Origin: an uncultured Lachnospiraceae bacterium
GTDB taxonomy: Bacteria; Bacillota; Clostridia; Lachnospirales; Lachnospiraceae
NCBI GenBank assembly: GCA_910585215.1
Contig: CAJUDQ010000001.1
Coordinates: 80,625-144,624, forward strand
Length of the DNA stretch: 64,000 nucleotides
Reading direction: 5' to 3'
Position 1 is the first letter of the stretch; each line of letters begins with the position of its first letter. The translations under genes and the position numbers were made by a program. This document shows positions 8,902 to 17,539 of this stretch, one piece after another. The notes beneath the pieces were generated by a model. That model searched no databases, was not told the origin of the DNA, and was given only the letters and a program-made list of their open reading frames with translations.

Positions 8902-11481
8902 ATGAGCAATAACATTACTTTTTATAACGTTACTTTTTATACATGGACAGCTACAATAATTATCCTATTTCTGACTTTTCTGTTTGTATGTGGAGTTCTG
9001 ACAAAAAGCCGCTTCACTATTAAAAAAACTATGATTATTATCTTTTCAGGTATGGTATTGTCTGCCCTGTTAAATATCACAGTATTTCTTCACAATCATA
9101 ATATACTGTTTACCCTGTCAATCATTTCACTGACCACTTACATTCCTGCAATTATTGTTCTGCATATCCTGTCCGACAGCGGATTCTTCAAAACGGTTCC
9201 TATTTGGGGTACAGGTCTGTTTACAGTGAGTGTACAATATTTATCAGTAAAAGCAATTATGTCTTATATGTCTTATACCAAAGTTGTATGGTATATTTAC
9301 TATACAATACAGCTTCTGGCATTACTTATTACTATGTCTGTCATTTGTATTGTTACCATTAAATACATACGAAAACCTTTTAACCAATATATTCGGTGCT
9401 CTGAAATTAACTGGTCCCTGCCTGTGATACTTATGCTGTTAATAACGGCAATGTTTTCCTATTTTATTAACAGCCCTTATGATTCAATTGTATCCTTTTT
9501 AATGTTATTAACAGCAACAATCACACTTTTCATTATAATAAAGCTGTTTCGAACAGAATACACCAGACAGCAGTTAAAAAAAGAACAACAGGAGTATGAA
9601 ATCCTCTTTGAGCTGCAGCAAAAAGAATTTATGGAAATCAATCATAAACACGAACTGTTACGCGACTACCGTCATGATATGCGTCATCATCTTCTTGCTC
9701 TTGCCAACATCCTGCATGATTCTAACAATACTTATGCGGAAAAATATATAAATTCCCTGATGGAAGGCCTTGAAAATACAGAAAATATCATTTATTGTAA
9801 AAACAAAATACTAAATGCCATTTTATCCGTCTATGTAGGGAAAGCAAAAAAAATAGGATGTGTACTGGATTTACATATATCCATTCCGGAACAACTGAAT
9901 ATCAAAGACATAGATTTATGTATTATATTATCAAATGCTCTTGAAAATGCCATTCATGCATGTGAAAAAGAAGACAAGCGCCTTCGGTATATCAATATAA
10001 AAATAAATTTCCATAATTCACTTTATATAAGCATAAAAAACGGTTGCAGTAAAATCATTTCTTTTGACAAAAACGGTTTGCCTGTTCCTGAATCAAAGCA
10101 GAAGGAACATGGAATCGGCTTAAAAAGCATTGCCAATATTGTTGAAAAATATGATGGAATATTTCGATGCGAATGTTCAAATAATGAATTTAAACTGAAT
10201 ATTATTATGTTTGATGTTTTAAAGGAAGAACCTGCGTCAAAAACAGTAAATACAAAAAAACCCGCTTCCACCATATTTTTTTCAATTATCTGTTTCTGTA
10301 CATTTTTGAACTTGTCTCCTGCTGCTGCCAAAACTCTGGCTGATATTCCTGTAATTGGCCCTGCAGTAAAGGTTATAACAAAAAAATACCACTCTGGCGG
10401 CTGGGGGCAGAATAAATTCAAAGTTGAAGAACCTAGGGTTCTTGTTGATTTTTCTCATATTCCTGAACAAAAATCTGTTTTGGAAGGTACGAAAACAGCA
10501 GTCATATCTCTTAGTTCTGTTTTATCAGATATACTCTCTGCTAAATCTGATACTGCAGAAACTTCTGTATATCCCGCTGAGCCTTCTGCTGGTGAACTGT
10601 TTATATCATCTGACAAAGACTTTGTCTATACAACGCCCACACAGAAATCCACACATTCTGATATATCCGGGATTTCTATAACAACACCAACGCAGGAACA
10701 AATCAGTTTCGATACACAGGAAGCCGTTACAACATCAACAGCAGAAATTTCTGATTCCGATACATCAGAAATGACCGCAACATTCGAATCGGAACCCTCC
10801 AGTTTCGATACATCAGAAATAACTGTAACAACAGAACCAAAAAACCCCAGTTCAGATACAATAAAAATACCTGAGACAACACAGGAATATATCGAACCTG
10901 ATACTACCATTCCCGAAAAAAATCCTGCACTTGAAGAAGGTGTGGAAGAAATGAATAAACAATTAAACGAATATATAGAAACACTCCGCCAAAAATATAT
11001 CTGGTATGCAAGCCATAAATATATGGGATATGTTTCACTTGAAGCATTTTATACCATTTTGTTAAATAATGATGATATCCTGTCAATACGATTTGACGGT
11101 ACATTAAATGTAGGAGGTTCGGCAGAATTCAGTCGTTGTTTTTTACTGAACAAGCATACTGGCAGTATAATAGAACTTGCAGATTTATTTCGTGACGAAG
11201 CGGATTATATAACACCTGTAAGCAGCTATATTTTAGAGCAAATGACTTTACAGGTAGAAAATAAGCAGGGCATGTATTATATTCCAGGAGGAATATGGGC
11301 GGATGATAAATGTTTTAAGAGTATTTCAGAAGAACAAAACTTTTATATCAATGACAAGGGTAAGCTTGTAATTGTATTTGACGAATATGAAGTTGCTCCT
11401 GGAAGTATGGGATGCGTTGAATTTGTAATACCAACCTCTGTGATTGAGACAATTTTGTCTGACCATTCATTCATCCGATAA
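8902..11481 (+). CDS. AgrC-like histidine kinase fused to an RsiV-like (DUF3298) extracellular domain
   Basis: An 859-residue protein in three parts. Residues about 1-215 are multi-pass membrane helices. Residues about 220-440 form a GHKL sensor kinase of the AgrC/HPK10 type, with H-box YRHDMRHH (phospho-acceptor likely His258), N-box LSNALENAIHAC and G-box HGIGLKSI (near 404). A further membrane helix (about 456-478, ending NLSPAAAK) leads into DIPVIGPAVKVIT, a motif I associate with RsiV-type anti-sigma proteins. A long Ser/Thr/Glu-rich linker with degenerate DTSE repeats follows, and then a C-terminal DUF3298-like domain (about 680-859, with DKGKLVIVFDEYEVAPG). RsiV senses lysozyme through this domain in Bacillus. 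No response regulator gene is adjacent. The ORF is uninterrupted, so the fusion appears genuine. The sensed ligand is unknown. Confidence 0.8.
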   Translation: MSNNITFYNVTFYTWTATIIILFLTFLFVCGVLTKSRFTIKKTMIIIFSGMVLSALLNITVFLHNHNILFTLSIISLTTYIPAIIVLHILSDSGFFKTVPIWGTGLFTVSVQYLSVKAIMSYMSYTKVVWYIYYTIQLLALLITMSVICIVTIKYIRKPFNQYIRCSEINWSLPVILMLLITAMFSYFINSPYDSIVSFLMLLTATITLFIIIKLFRTEYTRQQLKKEQQEYEILFELQQKEFMEINHKHELLRDYRHDMRHHLLALANILHDSNNTYAEKYINSLMEGLENTENIIYCKNKILNAILSVYVGKAKKIGCVLDLHISIPEQLNIKDIDLCIILSNALENAIHACEKEDKRLRYINIKINFHNSLYISIKNGCSKIISFDKNGLPVPESKQKEHGIGLKSIANIVEKYDGIFRCECSNNEFKLNIIMFDVLKEEPASKTVNTKKPASTIFFSIICFCTFLNLSPAAAKTLADIPVIGPAVKVITKKYHSGGWGQNKFKVEEPRVLVDFSHIPEQKSVLEGTKTAVISLSSVLSDILSAKSDTAETSVYPAEPSAGELFISSDKDFVYTTPTQKSTHSDISGISITTPTQEQISFDTQEAVTTSTAEISDSDTSEMTATFESEPSSFDTSEITVTTEPKNPSSDTIKIPETTQEYIEPDTTIPEKNPALEEGVEEMNKQLNEYIETLRQKYIWYASHKYMGYVSLEAFYTILLNNDDILSIRFDGTLNVGGSAEFSRCFLLNKHTGSIIELADLFRDEADYITPVSSYILEQMTLQVENKQGMYYIPGGIWADDKCFKSISEEQNFYINDKGKLVIVFDEYEVAPGSMGCVEFVIPTSVIETILSDHSFIR

Positions 11482-11531
11482 GATAGAACTGACAAAATTT
11501 TCAATCAGTACAATTTCAAGTTTTCATACAC

Positions 11532-11574
11532 ATCTGCCATTCCCTGTTTTTTTACAGGATAATGGCAGATTTTC
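11532..11574 (+). terminator. Rho-independent terminator after the kinase fusion gene
   Basis: A strong stem pairs ATCTGCCATT plus CCTGT (11532-11547) with ACAGG plus AATGGCAGAT (11554-11570), with a T-rich loop and a TTTTC tail. The remaining 11575-11786 shows no gene. Confidence 0.75.
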
Positions 11575-11786
11575 ATCTTCTATTTGTACTTATGGCATTT
11601 CTCTTTTATCCACCTGACTGCTCCCACAGGCAAACGTGTAGGTTTTCGCCTATGAAAACTACAAGGCTTTTATATAACTTTTTAAAATAACAGCTAAACA
11701 TGCCAATAGAATTCTTGCCAAAACTGTACTCCACCAAATCATTAGGTGTCCGCCCTGCAAAGGTGGTAAAATAGTTTAATTCTGTC

Positions 11787-12539
11787 TTATTTCAAACAAT
11801 CATATATATCATTCTCTACAGCTTCGAGCCATTCATTTGATGTATCTTTACCGGGAACCTCCACAGCCAGATGTGAAAACCAGCTATCCTTAGCAGCACC
11901 ATGCCAATGCTTTACTCCGACCGGAATATTTACTACATCGCCAGGCTTCAATTCCTGCGCTTTCTTTCCCCATTCCTGATAGTAACCACGCCCTGCTATG
12001 CAAATTAAAATCTGTCCGCCACCCACAGAGGCATGATGAATATGCCAGTTATTACGACAAGCCGGTTCAAAAGTTACATTAAATATTCCGACCTGTTTAC
12101 CAGATACAGGAGCAAGATAACTCTGACCAGTAAAATATTGTGCAAACCCATCGTTTGGTGTTCCAATTGGAAACAGCATATTTTTTTCATGCCGTGTCTT
12201 TTCATCTTCTGTATCGTCATCTTCCTTCCAAACCTGTACAGCCATGCGAAAAGCGGCCCATGCTTTTGGCCAGCCTGCGTAAAAAGCGGCATGAGTTAAA
12301 ATTTCTGCAATTTCTTCTTTTGTAATTCCGTTATTTTTTGCACTCAGTAAATGATACTGAAAAGAAGAATCGATAAGGCCCTGTGCTACTAAACATACCA
12401 CTGTTATAAGAGAACGGTCTCTTAAGGAAAGCTTATCTTCTCTGCTCCATACCTCACCAAATAACACATCATCATTTAACTGTGCAAATTTCGGAGCAAA
12501 TGCTCCAAGCTGGTCTCTGCCTGCTGTCTGTTTTACCAT
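11787..12539 (-). CDS. Carboxymuconolactone decarboxylase-like / cupin two-domain protein
   Basis: In this 250-residue protein the N-terminal half (about 15-100) matches the carboxymuconolactone decarboxylase/AhpD-type helical fold, with LSLRDRSLITVVCLVAQG and EEIAEILTHAAFYAGWPKAWAA. The C-terminal half (about 125-245) is a cupin barrel with metal-ligand-like histidines in NNWHIHHASVGGGQ and a second motif ending GVKHWHGA. The CMD half lacks the AhpD CxxC, so peroxidase-type activity is not supported. CMD-cupin fusions are common in Firmicutes and usually lie beside flavodoxins or oxidoreductases, as here. The ATG 12539 has an AGGAGG site. It ends a two-gene minus-strand unit with the flavodoxin lipoprotein (gap 41 bases). 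The substrate is unknown; a role in small-molecule redox or detoxification is inference. Confidence 0.85.
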   Translation of the reverse strand: MVKQTAGRDQLGAFAPKFAQLNDDVLFGEVWSREDKLSLRDRSLITVVCLVAQGLIDSSFQYHLLSAKNNGITKEEIAEILTHAAFYAGWPKAWAAFRMAVQVWKEDDDTEDEKTRHEKNMLFPIGTPNDGFAQYFTGQSYLAPVSGKQVGIFNVTFEPACRNNWHIHHASVGGGQILICIAGRGYYQEWGKKAQELKPGDVVNIPVGVKHWHGAAKDSWFSHLAVEVPGKDTSNEWLEAVENDIYDCLK

Positions 12540-12580
12540 GAAAGTTTCCTCCTGTTATTTATATTTTTTCCCTTTTGTAT

Positions 12581-13321
12581 CTATTCAATATCAAGGCTTT
12601 TTATCACATCTTTTCCTGATTCACTTCCACCAAATCTTTTCCCCTTCTGCCATGTGCCGCTTCCGGCAAGCGTCTCCAGCTTATCTGCCGAAGAACCGAT
12701 TCCACTGCTGCCAGAGGTACAGAATGGTATTACTGTTTTTCCTGAAAAATCATAGCTTTCCACAAAAGTTGATAAAATTCTTGGAGCTTCTCCCCACCAG
12801 ATAGGATAGGCCAAAATAATTCTTTTATATTGCTCCATATTTTCGATTCTGCCTGATATGGCAGGCCGACTTGATGAATCATTCATTTCCTTTGTGCTGC
12901 GGCTTTGTTTATCATTATAGTCTAAATCCTCTGATGTATAAGGTTCTTCTGGTACAATCTCATACAAATCGGCATTTAATTCTTTTGCAACGGCCTCTGC
13001 CAATCCTTTTGTTGTTCCTGTACAGGAAAAATATACAACCAGAGTATCGGACTGACCGGCAGATAATTCATTTGAAGCTGCTTCACTTTCACTTGTATTT
13101 TTAGAAGAATCTTCTATATTTTCTGCTTTTGAAGCATTTTCATCTTCACTATTTTCCTCTTTATCACTATGTTCTTTGCTGCTCTCTGTCTTATCCTTTG
13201 TCTCATTCTTTACTGAGGCGTTTCCCTGTTGTCCCTTATTTTCTGTCTCATTGTTTCCACATGCTGTAAATACAAAACATATAAGAATTGTCAACAGCAT
13301 AATACGAATTATTTTTTTCAT
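12581..13321 (-). CDS. Flavodoxin-like lipoprotein
   Basis: A protein of 246 residues. The N-terminus is a lipoprotein signal (TILICFVFTAC, lipid-modified Cys near residue 21), followed by a charged low-complexity Glu/Ser/Lys linker to about residue 90. The flavodoxin fold follows: VVYFSCTGTTKGLAEAVA (FMN phosphate loop), AYPIWWGEAPRILSTFVE (isoalloxazine loop) and IPFCTSGSSGIGSS. This is the Flavodoxin_4 type often found as a membrane-tethered extracytoplasmic flavoprotein in clostridia. It is cotranscribed with the downstream CMD-cupin gene, which suggests a shared redox function. The ATG 13321 has an AAGGAGGA site. Confidence 0.88.
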   Translation of the reverse strand: MKKIIRIMLLTILICFVFTACGNNETENKGQQGNASVKNETKDKTESSKEHSDKEENSEDENASKAENIEDSSKNTSESEAASNELSAGQSDTLVVYFSCTGTTKGLAEAVAKELNADLYEIVPEEPYTSEDLDYNDKQSRSTKEMNDSSSRPAISGRIENMEQYKRIILAYPIWWGEAPRILSTFVESYDFSGKTVIPFCTSGSSGIGSSADKLETLAGSGTWQKGKRFGGSESGKDVIKSLDIE

Positions 13322-13641
13322 CGTAAATAAAATCCTCCTTCTGCTTGTTTTTCTTACTATTTTTGCAGGTATTCCTGCTGTTGTTACTGACAGAGTATTC
13401 TCGTTTCGTTGCTTTTTATGAACTGTCTTTCTTATCTAAACTCTGTAGCTATCTTTTTCTTATTATTTATTTTACATTATTTTTATACAAATTTCAAATT
13501 CATATATTGTATTATCTGTCATGCCTAAAAGGTATCGCTAGCTGTGTTATTCTATTTGAAAAAACTTTATTATAAATAGTCCATATCTTATAAAACTATA
13601 CAAAAAGAAAATATTACAATTTCTTCTATGAAAATTTCCTG
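13322..13641. other. Intergenic region between divergent operons
   Basis: AT-rich spacer between the flavodoxin lipoprotein (minus) and the TetR operon (plus). Apart from the lipoprotein ribosome site near 13330 I see no coding sequence, hairpin or repeat that I can support. Confidence 0.5.
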
Positions 13642-13699
13642 TTGACTTTCAAGGTTGCTTTTGCTATAATCGGAATCGTACGATTTAAAACAATCGATT
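13642..13699 (+). promoter_or_regulatory. Promoter and TetR-type operator of the TetR-ABC-FtsX operon
   Basis: TTGACT (13642-13647), exactly 17 bases and a perfect TATAAT (13665-13670). Immediately downstream is a perfect 12-bp palindrome AATCGTACGATT (13674-13685), then a related AATCGATT (13692-13699). The palindromes overlap the transcription start, as expected for autorepression by the TetR-family protein encoded next. A ribosome site AAGGAGG precedes ATG 13721. Confidence 0.75.
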
Positions 13700-13720
13700 T
13701 AATATAAAGGAGGACTTGAA

Positions 13721-14302
13721 ATGCCGCCAAAAGCAAAATTCTCAAGAGAAGAAATTATAGAAGCCGCGTTAAATATTGTCAGAACAGAAGGCTTTGACGC
13801 TTTAACTTCAAGAGCGCTCGGAAATAAACTGGGCAGTTCGGCAAGGCCGATTTTTACAGTATTTCAAAATATGGAAGAAGTGCAGCAGTCTGTAATGGAA
13901 GCTGCAAAAAAGGTGTATAAAGAATATGTACAAAAAGGGTTATCTGAAAAACATCCTTTCAAGGGTGTTGGAACACAATATATTCTTTTCTCTGTAAAAG
14001 AACCCAGACTGTTTCAGCTTCTTTTTATGGCAGAACATAAACAAATCCCTGATTTGTCAAACGTACTTCCTTTAATCGATGAAAGTTATGAACAAATTCT
14101 TTTGTCTATACAAAATGATTATAAAATAAACGAAATTTCCGCCAAAAATTTGTATTATCATCTCTGGATATATACGCATGGCATAGCAACACTCTGTGCC
14201 ACTAAAATGTGTTCTTTCACAGGCGATGAAATCAGCAGAATGATAACAGAAGTATTTACAAGCCTCTTAAAAAATATGAGAGAAGGGAACGAACATGATT
14301 GA
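13721..14302 (+). CDS. TetR/AcrR family transcriptional regulator
   Basis: A 193-residue regulator. The N-terminal helix-turn-helix spans about residues 8-52 (FSREEIIEAALNIVRTEGFD through ARPIFTVFQNMEEV). The remainder is an all-helical ligand-binding/dimer domain with the WIYTHGIA segment typical of the C-terminal domain of this family. It is the first gene of an operon. Its stop overlaps the ATG of the ABC ATPase by eight bases, and it is preceded by palindromes that fit self-regulation. It probably controls the following transporter in response to a compound that the sequence does not reveal. Confidence 0.9.
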   Translation: MPPKAKFSREEIIEAALNIVRTEGFDALTSRALGNKLGSSARPIFTVFQNMEEVQQSVMEAAKKVYKEYVQKGLSEKHPFKGVGTQYILFSVKEPRLFQLLFMAEHKQIPDLSNVLPLIDESYEQILLSIQNDYKINEISAKNLYYHLWIYTHGIATLCATKMCSFTGDEISRMITEVFTSLLKNMREGNEHD

Positions 14303-14987
14303 AATTGAGGACATTACAAAATCTTATGGAAATGAGAAAAGCAAATCCCAAATATTAAAGGGTATCAGTCTGAAAATTAAAGAGGGAGATTTTGCTGTTA
14401 TTCTGGGCGCGTCAGGTTCCGGAAAATCTACCTTTCTGAATGTAATTTCAGGACTTGAGCATCCTGACAGTGGAAAAGTAATATATGATAAAACCGATAT
14501 TGCAGTGCTTTCTGATAAAGAACTGACACAATTTCGAAAAAAAAATATCGGTTTTATTTTTCAGCAGTACTATTTATTACCTAATATGAATGTTGACAAA
14601 AATGTCAAAATGGGCGCCGACCTTGCAGGAAACAAAGACTACAAGAAGGTAATTAGAGCTGTCGGGCTTGAAGATAAGCTGCGTAAATATCCAAACGAGC
14701 TTTCCGGTGGCGAACAGCAGAGAGTTTCTGTCGCAAGAGCTTTGGCGAAAAATCCAAAGTTTTTATTTCTTGATGAACCAACAGGGGCTTTAGACGAACA
14801 GACCGGAAGACAAATACTTGACTATATCTGCAGACTGCATAAAGAATACGGCTTTACTATTATTATGGTGACACATAATCTGAATATTGCAGAAATGGCA
14901 AACACAGTTATTAAAATGAACAGTGGAAAAATATCTGAAATTTATACAAATAAAAAACAGAAAACCGCTTATGAGATTGGATGGTGA
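14295..14987 (+). CDS. ABC transporter ATP-binding protein (MacB/LolD-type)
   Basis: A cytoplasmic ATPase of 230 residues. Walker A is GASGSGKSTFLNVISG (near residue 38), the Q-loop region is GFIFQQYYLLPNM, the signature is LSGGEQQRVSVARALA, Walker B is FLFLDEPTGALD and the H-loop is MVTHN. The loop spacing and the GALD motif are typical of ATPases that pair with FtsX/MacB-type permeases. It overlaps the TetR gene by eight bases and is followed four bases after its stop by the permease gene. Confidence 0.93.
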   Translation: MIEIEDITKSYGNEKSKSQILKGISLKIKEGDFAVILGASGSGKSTFLNVISGLEHPDSGKVIYDKTDIAVLSDKELTQFRKKNIGFIFQQYYLLPNMNVDKNVKMGADLAGNKDYKKVIRAVGLEDKLRKYPNELSGGEQQRVSVARALAKNPKFLFLDEPTGALDEQTGRQILDYICRLHKEYGFTIIMVTHNLNIAEMANTVIKMNSGKISEIYTNKKQKTAYEIGW

Positions 14988-14991
14988 TAGT

Positions 14992-16140
14992 ATGCTTGTA
15001 GGAATAAAAGACGCCGCCAAGCTTATTGGAATTTTCATTATTACATGCTGCGCAATAATGGTATGCGCAATGTTTATCAATTATAACATGGATATTGTGA
15101 GTATTGAAAAAGAAATTATTTCGGCTCAGGTAATGATATTTTATCAGGCTCAGGTGTCCACAGCAAAAGTTGTAAGTGCGGTCAGCGGGGGATGCCTGCT
15201 TATTACCTCCGTTATTATGCTTCTATTTTATATCAAACATTATATTGACAGTCATAAAAAGGAGCTTGGGATATTAAAAGCTTTGGGATATTCCAATATA
15301 AAAATTGCAAAAAATTTCTGGGTGTTCGGCATAAGCGTATTTTACGGCGCAATACTTGGATTTATCGGAGCGTTTCTTATTATGCCCTCTTTCTATAAGG
15401 TGCAGAATAAAGATAAAATTCTGCCCGATATTTCTGTAAATTTTCATCTGTCGCTTTTTGTATATCTGGTTCTTATTCCGGCTGTGCTGTTTTCTCTTCT
15501 TGCCGTTTTTTATGCGTGGTATAAGCTGGAAATACCTGTAATGAATCTTTTGAAGGATAATATACATAATTTTTCCAAAGCTAGAAAATACAGGGAAGAA
15601 AAAGAAAACGATTGTCTATTTTTGGAGGATTTAAAAAAGAATACTTTAAGAGATAAAAAGATTCTTGTATTTTTTATCATATTTGCATCGTTTTGTTTTT
15701 CCTCGATGACGCAGATGTCTTTTAGTATGAAGAATTTGGCAAGTGTTATGATGGGAGTTATGACTATGCTAATCGGAATTATTCTTGCCTGTACTACTTT
15801 GTTTCTTGCCATAACAACAGTAATTCATGGCAACACAAAAACAATCGCTATGATGAGAGTATTCGGATATTCACAGAAGGAATGCTGTACAGCGATTCTT
15901 GGCGGATACAGGCCAATGTCTTATATTGGCTTTGCTGTTGGAACAGTATATCAATATGCACTGCTTCGCATTATGGTTGATATTGTTTTTCGGGATATTG
16001 AAAATATGCCGATTTATAAATTTGATTTTCCAGTTATGTTTCTTTCTCTTGGTGCTTTTATAGTAATTTATGAATTGGTAATGTATGTTTATTCTGAAAA
16101 AATCAAGAAAATATCCATAAAACAGATAATGCTCGAATAA
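14992..16140 (+). CDS. FtsX-like ABC transporter permease
   Basis: A membrane protein of about 382 residues starting at MLVGIKDAAKLIG. I prefer ATG 14992, four bases after the ATPase stop, to upstream in-frame Met codons that overlap the ATPase gene and have no ribosome site. Two FtsX-type blocks are visible. One covers about residues 60-190, with HKKELGILKALGYSNIKIAKNF. The other covers about 245-380, with NTKTIAMMRVFGYSQKECC. Each has three or four helices and a cytoplasmic coupling motif. The extracytoplasmic domain after TM1 is short (about 25 residues), so it is smaller than MacB or bacitracin-type permeases. It works with the preceding ATPase; the substrate is unknown (peptide or drug extrusion is a guess). 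Confidence 0.88.
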   Translation: MLVGIKDAAKLIGIFIITCCAIMVCAMFINYNMDIVSIEKEIISAQVMIFYQAQVSTAKVVSAVSGGCLLITSVIMLLFYIKHYIDSHKKELGILKALGYSNIKIAKNFWVFGISVFYGAILGFIGAFLIMPSFYKVQNKDKILPDISVNFHLSLFVYLVLIPAVLFSLLAVFYAWYKLEIPVMNLLKDNIHNFSKARKYREEKENDCLFLEDLKKNTLRDKKILVFFIIFASFCFSSMTQMSFSMKNLASVMMGVMTMLIGIILACTTLFLAITTVIHGNTKTIAMMRVFGYSQKECCTAILGGYRPMSYIGFAVGTVYQYALLRIMVDIVFRDIENMPIYKFDFPVMFLSLGAFIVIYELVMYVYSEKIKKISIKQIMLE

Positions 16141-16172
16141 AGAAGAAAAAATGATTGAAAAATAGTTGTTTC

Positions 16173-16237
16173 ACCTTACTTTCATGCTGCATATGAAAAT
16201 AAAATATATCATGAAAGTAAGGTTTCATTAATTTTTT
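16173..16237 (+). terminator. Terminator-like inverted repeat after the FtsX operon
   Basis: A perfect 14-bp stem pairs 16173-16186 (ACCTTACTTTCATG) with 16210-16223, with a 23-base AT-rich loop and an ATTTTTT tail ending near 16237. It may also end minus-strand transcription from the clpP gene. Confidence 0.6.
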
Positions 16238-16307
16238 ATAAGCTATCATAACTTTATTTTTATGTCAAGCTTTCTTTTTCCAAACAAAAGATAAATAGTG
16301 TGTTTTA

Positions 16308-16898
16308 TTATCGTTCGGTAATAATTTTATCTATCAGCCCAAATTCCAATGCCTGTGATGATGACAAATAATTATCTCTCTCCGTAGCCGCCTCGATTTC
16401 CTTTTCTGTCTTTCCTGTATTTTGTGCCAATATTTGATTCAATCTTTTTTTACTATGCAAAATATGTTCCGACATGATTTTTATATCTGATGCCTGCCCC
16501 TGAATACCATTTCCATGAATAGCCGGCTGATGTATCATAATTTCCGCATTTGGCAGCGCCATGCGTTTTCCCTTTGCTCCTCCTGCAAGCAGAAATGCTC
16601 CAAAACTTGCAGCCAGCCCCAGACATATTGTAGAAACATCACATTTCACATACTGCATAGTGTCATATATTGCAAATCCTGCTGACACAGAACCTCCCGG
16701 ACTGTTTATATAAAACGAAATATCCTTTTTGGGGTCTTCCGCCTCCAGAAAAAGTAGCTGCGCGATAATTAATCCCGCTGAATTATCGCTGACCTCTTCA
16801 CCCAAAAATATAATTCTGTCTGAAAGAAGCCTTGAATAAATATCATAGCTTCTTTCTCCCATGCTTGTCTGTTCAATCACATAAGGTATTACACTCAT
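16308..16898 (-). CDS. clpP: ATP-dependent Clp protease proteolytic subunit
   Basis: A ClpP-fold serine peptidase of 196 residues. The catalytic Ser lies in GLAASFGAFLL (near residue 98), the His in IMIHQPA (near 123) and the Asp in ATERDNYLSS (near 172), all in the expected order. The substrate-strand region FYINSPGGSVSAGFAIYDTM is also present. The Met that usually follows the catalytic Ser is Phe here. It is not next to clpX or tig. Instead its ATG overlaps the stop of an AraC-type regulator (ATGA), so it is probably a second, specialised ClpP rather than the housekeeping one. That is inference from context. The partner ATPase is not in this window. Confidence 0.9.
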   Translation of the reverse strand: MSVIPYVIEQTSMGERSYDIYSRLLSDRIIFLGEEVSDNSAGLIIAQLLFLEAEDPKKDISFYINSPGGSVSAGFAIYDTMQYVKCDVSTICLGLAASFGAFLLAGGAKGKRMALPNAEIMIHQPAIHGNGIQGQASDIKIMSEHILHSKKRLNQILAQNTGKTEKEIEAATERDNYLSSSQALEFGLIDKIITER

Positions 16899-17317
16899 GC
16901 CGCAATCCTGCCTCCTGTCAATTCAAATAAAGATATAATATATTTTATTTTCATATTTATATCCATATGAATTTTATTCTGTTTTGGAAGAAAAATTCCA
17001 ATCTGCCTGTATTCCTGCGGTGTACAAATATATACACAGCGAAAAGCCTGCGTAAATGCCTGCTGAGAAGCATAGCCCGCCTCGAAAGCAATTTCAGCTA
17101 TGGGCTGTTTGGTTTCTGCCAATTTTTTAGCCGCCTTATCAAGCCGCCTGCCTTGAATATATTTATGTAATGTAATACCTGTATGTTCTTTAAATATTCT
17201 TGCTATATAAAACTTTGAATAATTGAACTCTTTTGCAATTCTTTCTAAAGACAGTTGTTTTTCCAAATTATCTTCAATATACAAAAGTATTCTTTCTGTT
17301 ATTGATACATCTTTCAT
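16895..17317 (-). CDS. AraC/XylS-type helix-turn-helix regulator (short)
   Basis: A 140-residue regulator starting at MKDVSITERIL (ATG 17317, AGGAGC site). An upstream in-frame Met exists but has no ribosome site. Two helix-turn-helix motifs are visible: LSLERIAKEFNYSKFYIARIFKEHTG, split around residues 20-45, and IAEIAFEAGYASQQAFTQAFR around 70-92. The characteristic family end is CTPQEYR. No ligand-binding domain is fused, so it is of the MarA/SoxS/Rob short class, with a tail of about 35 residues. It is translationally coupled to clpP. A 20-bp palindrome at 17359-17378 overlaps its presumed transcription start and could be its own operator. Confidence 0.88.
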   Translation of the reverse strand: MKDVSITERILLYIEDNLEKQLSLERIAKEFNYSKFYIARIFKEHTGITLHKYIQGRRLDKAAKKLAETKQPIAEIAFEAGYASQQAFTQAFRCVYICTPQEYRQIGIFLPKQNKIHMDINMKIKYIISLFELTGGRIAA

Positions 17318-17358
17318 ATGCTGCTCCTTTTTGTTTTTTATGGAATGTGTCAAGAACA

Positions 17359-17415
17359 CTCGTGACTTTAGTCATGAGATATTTAAATTATAATATTTTA
17401 GGAACAGATTGTCTT
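17359..17415 (-). promoter_or_regulatory. Promoter and palindromic operator of the AraC-clpP operon
   Basis: On the minus strand: AAGACA (17410-17415), 17-base spacer, perfect TATAAT (17387-17392). Immediately downstream is a near-perfect palindrome, CTCATGACT-AA-AGTCACGAG (17359-17378). A protein bound here would sit over the +1 region. Confidence 0.6.
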
Positions 17416-17539
17416 AATAAAAATTGCCCTTTTTCCGCCTTCTCTGTAAATTATCAAAAATATTACAAGCTTCAATCATAAACTATTATGCTTTCAAACA
17501 GATAACAGAATTTTTACAGTTTTCAGAAAAAATAAACCA

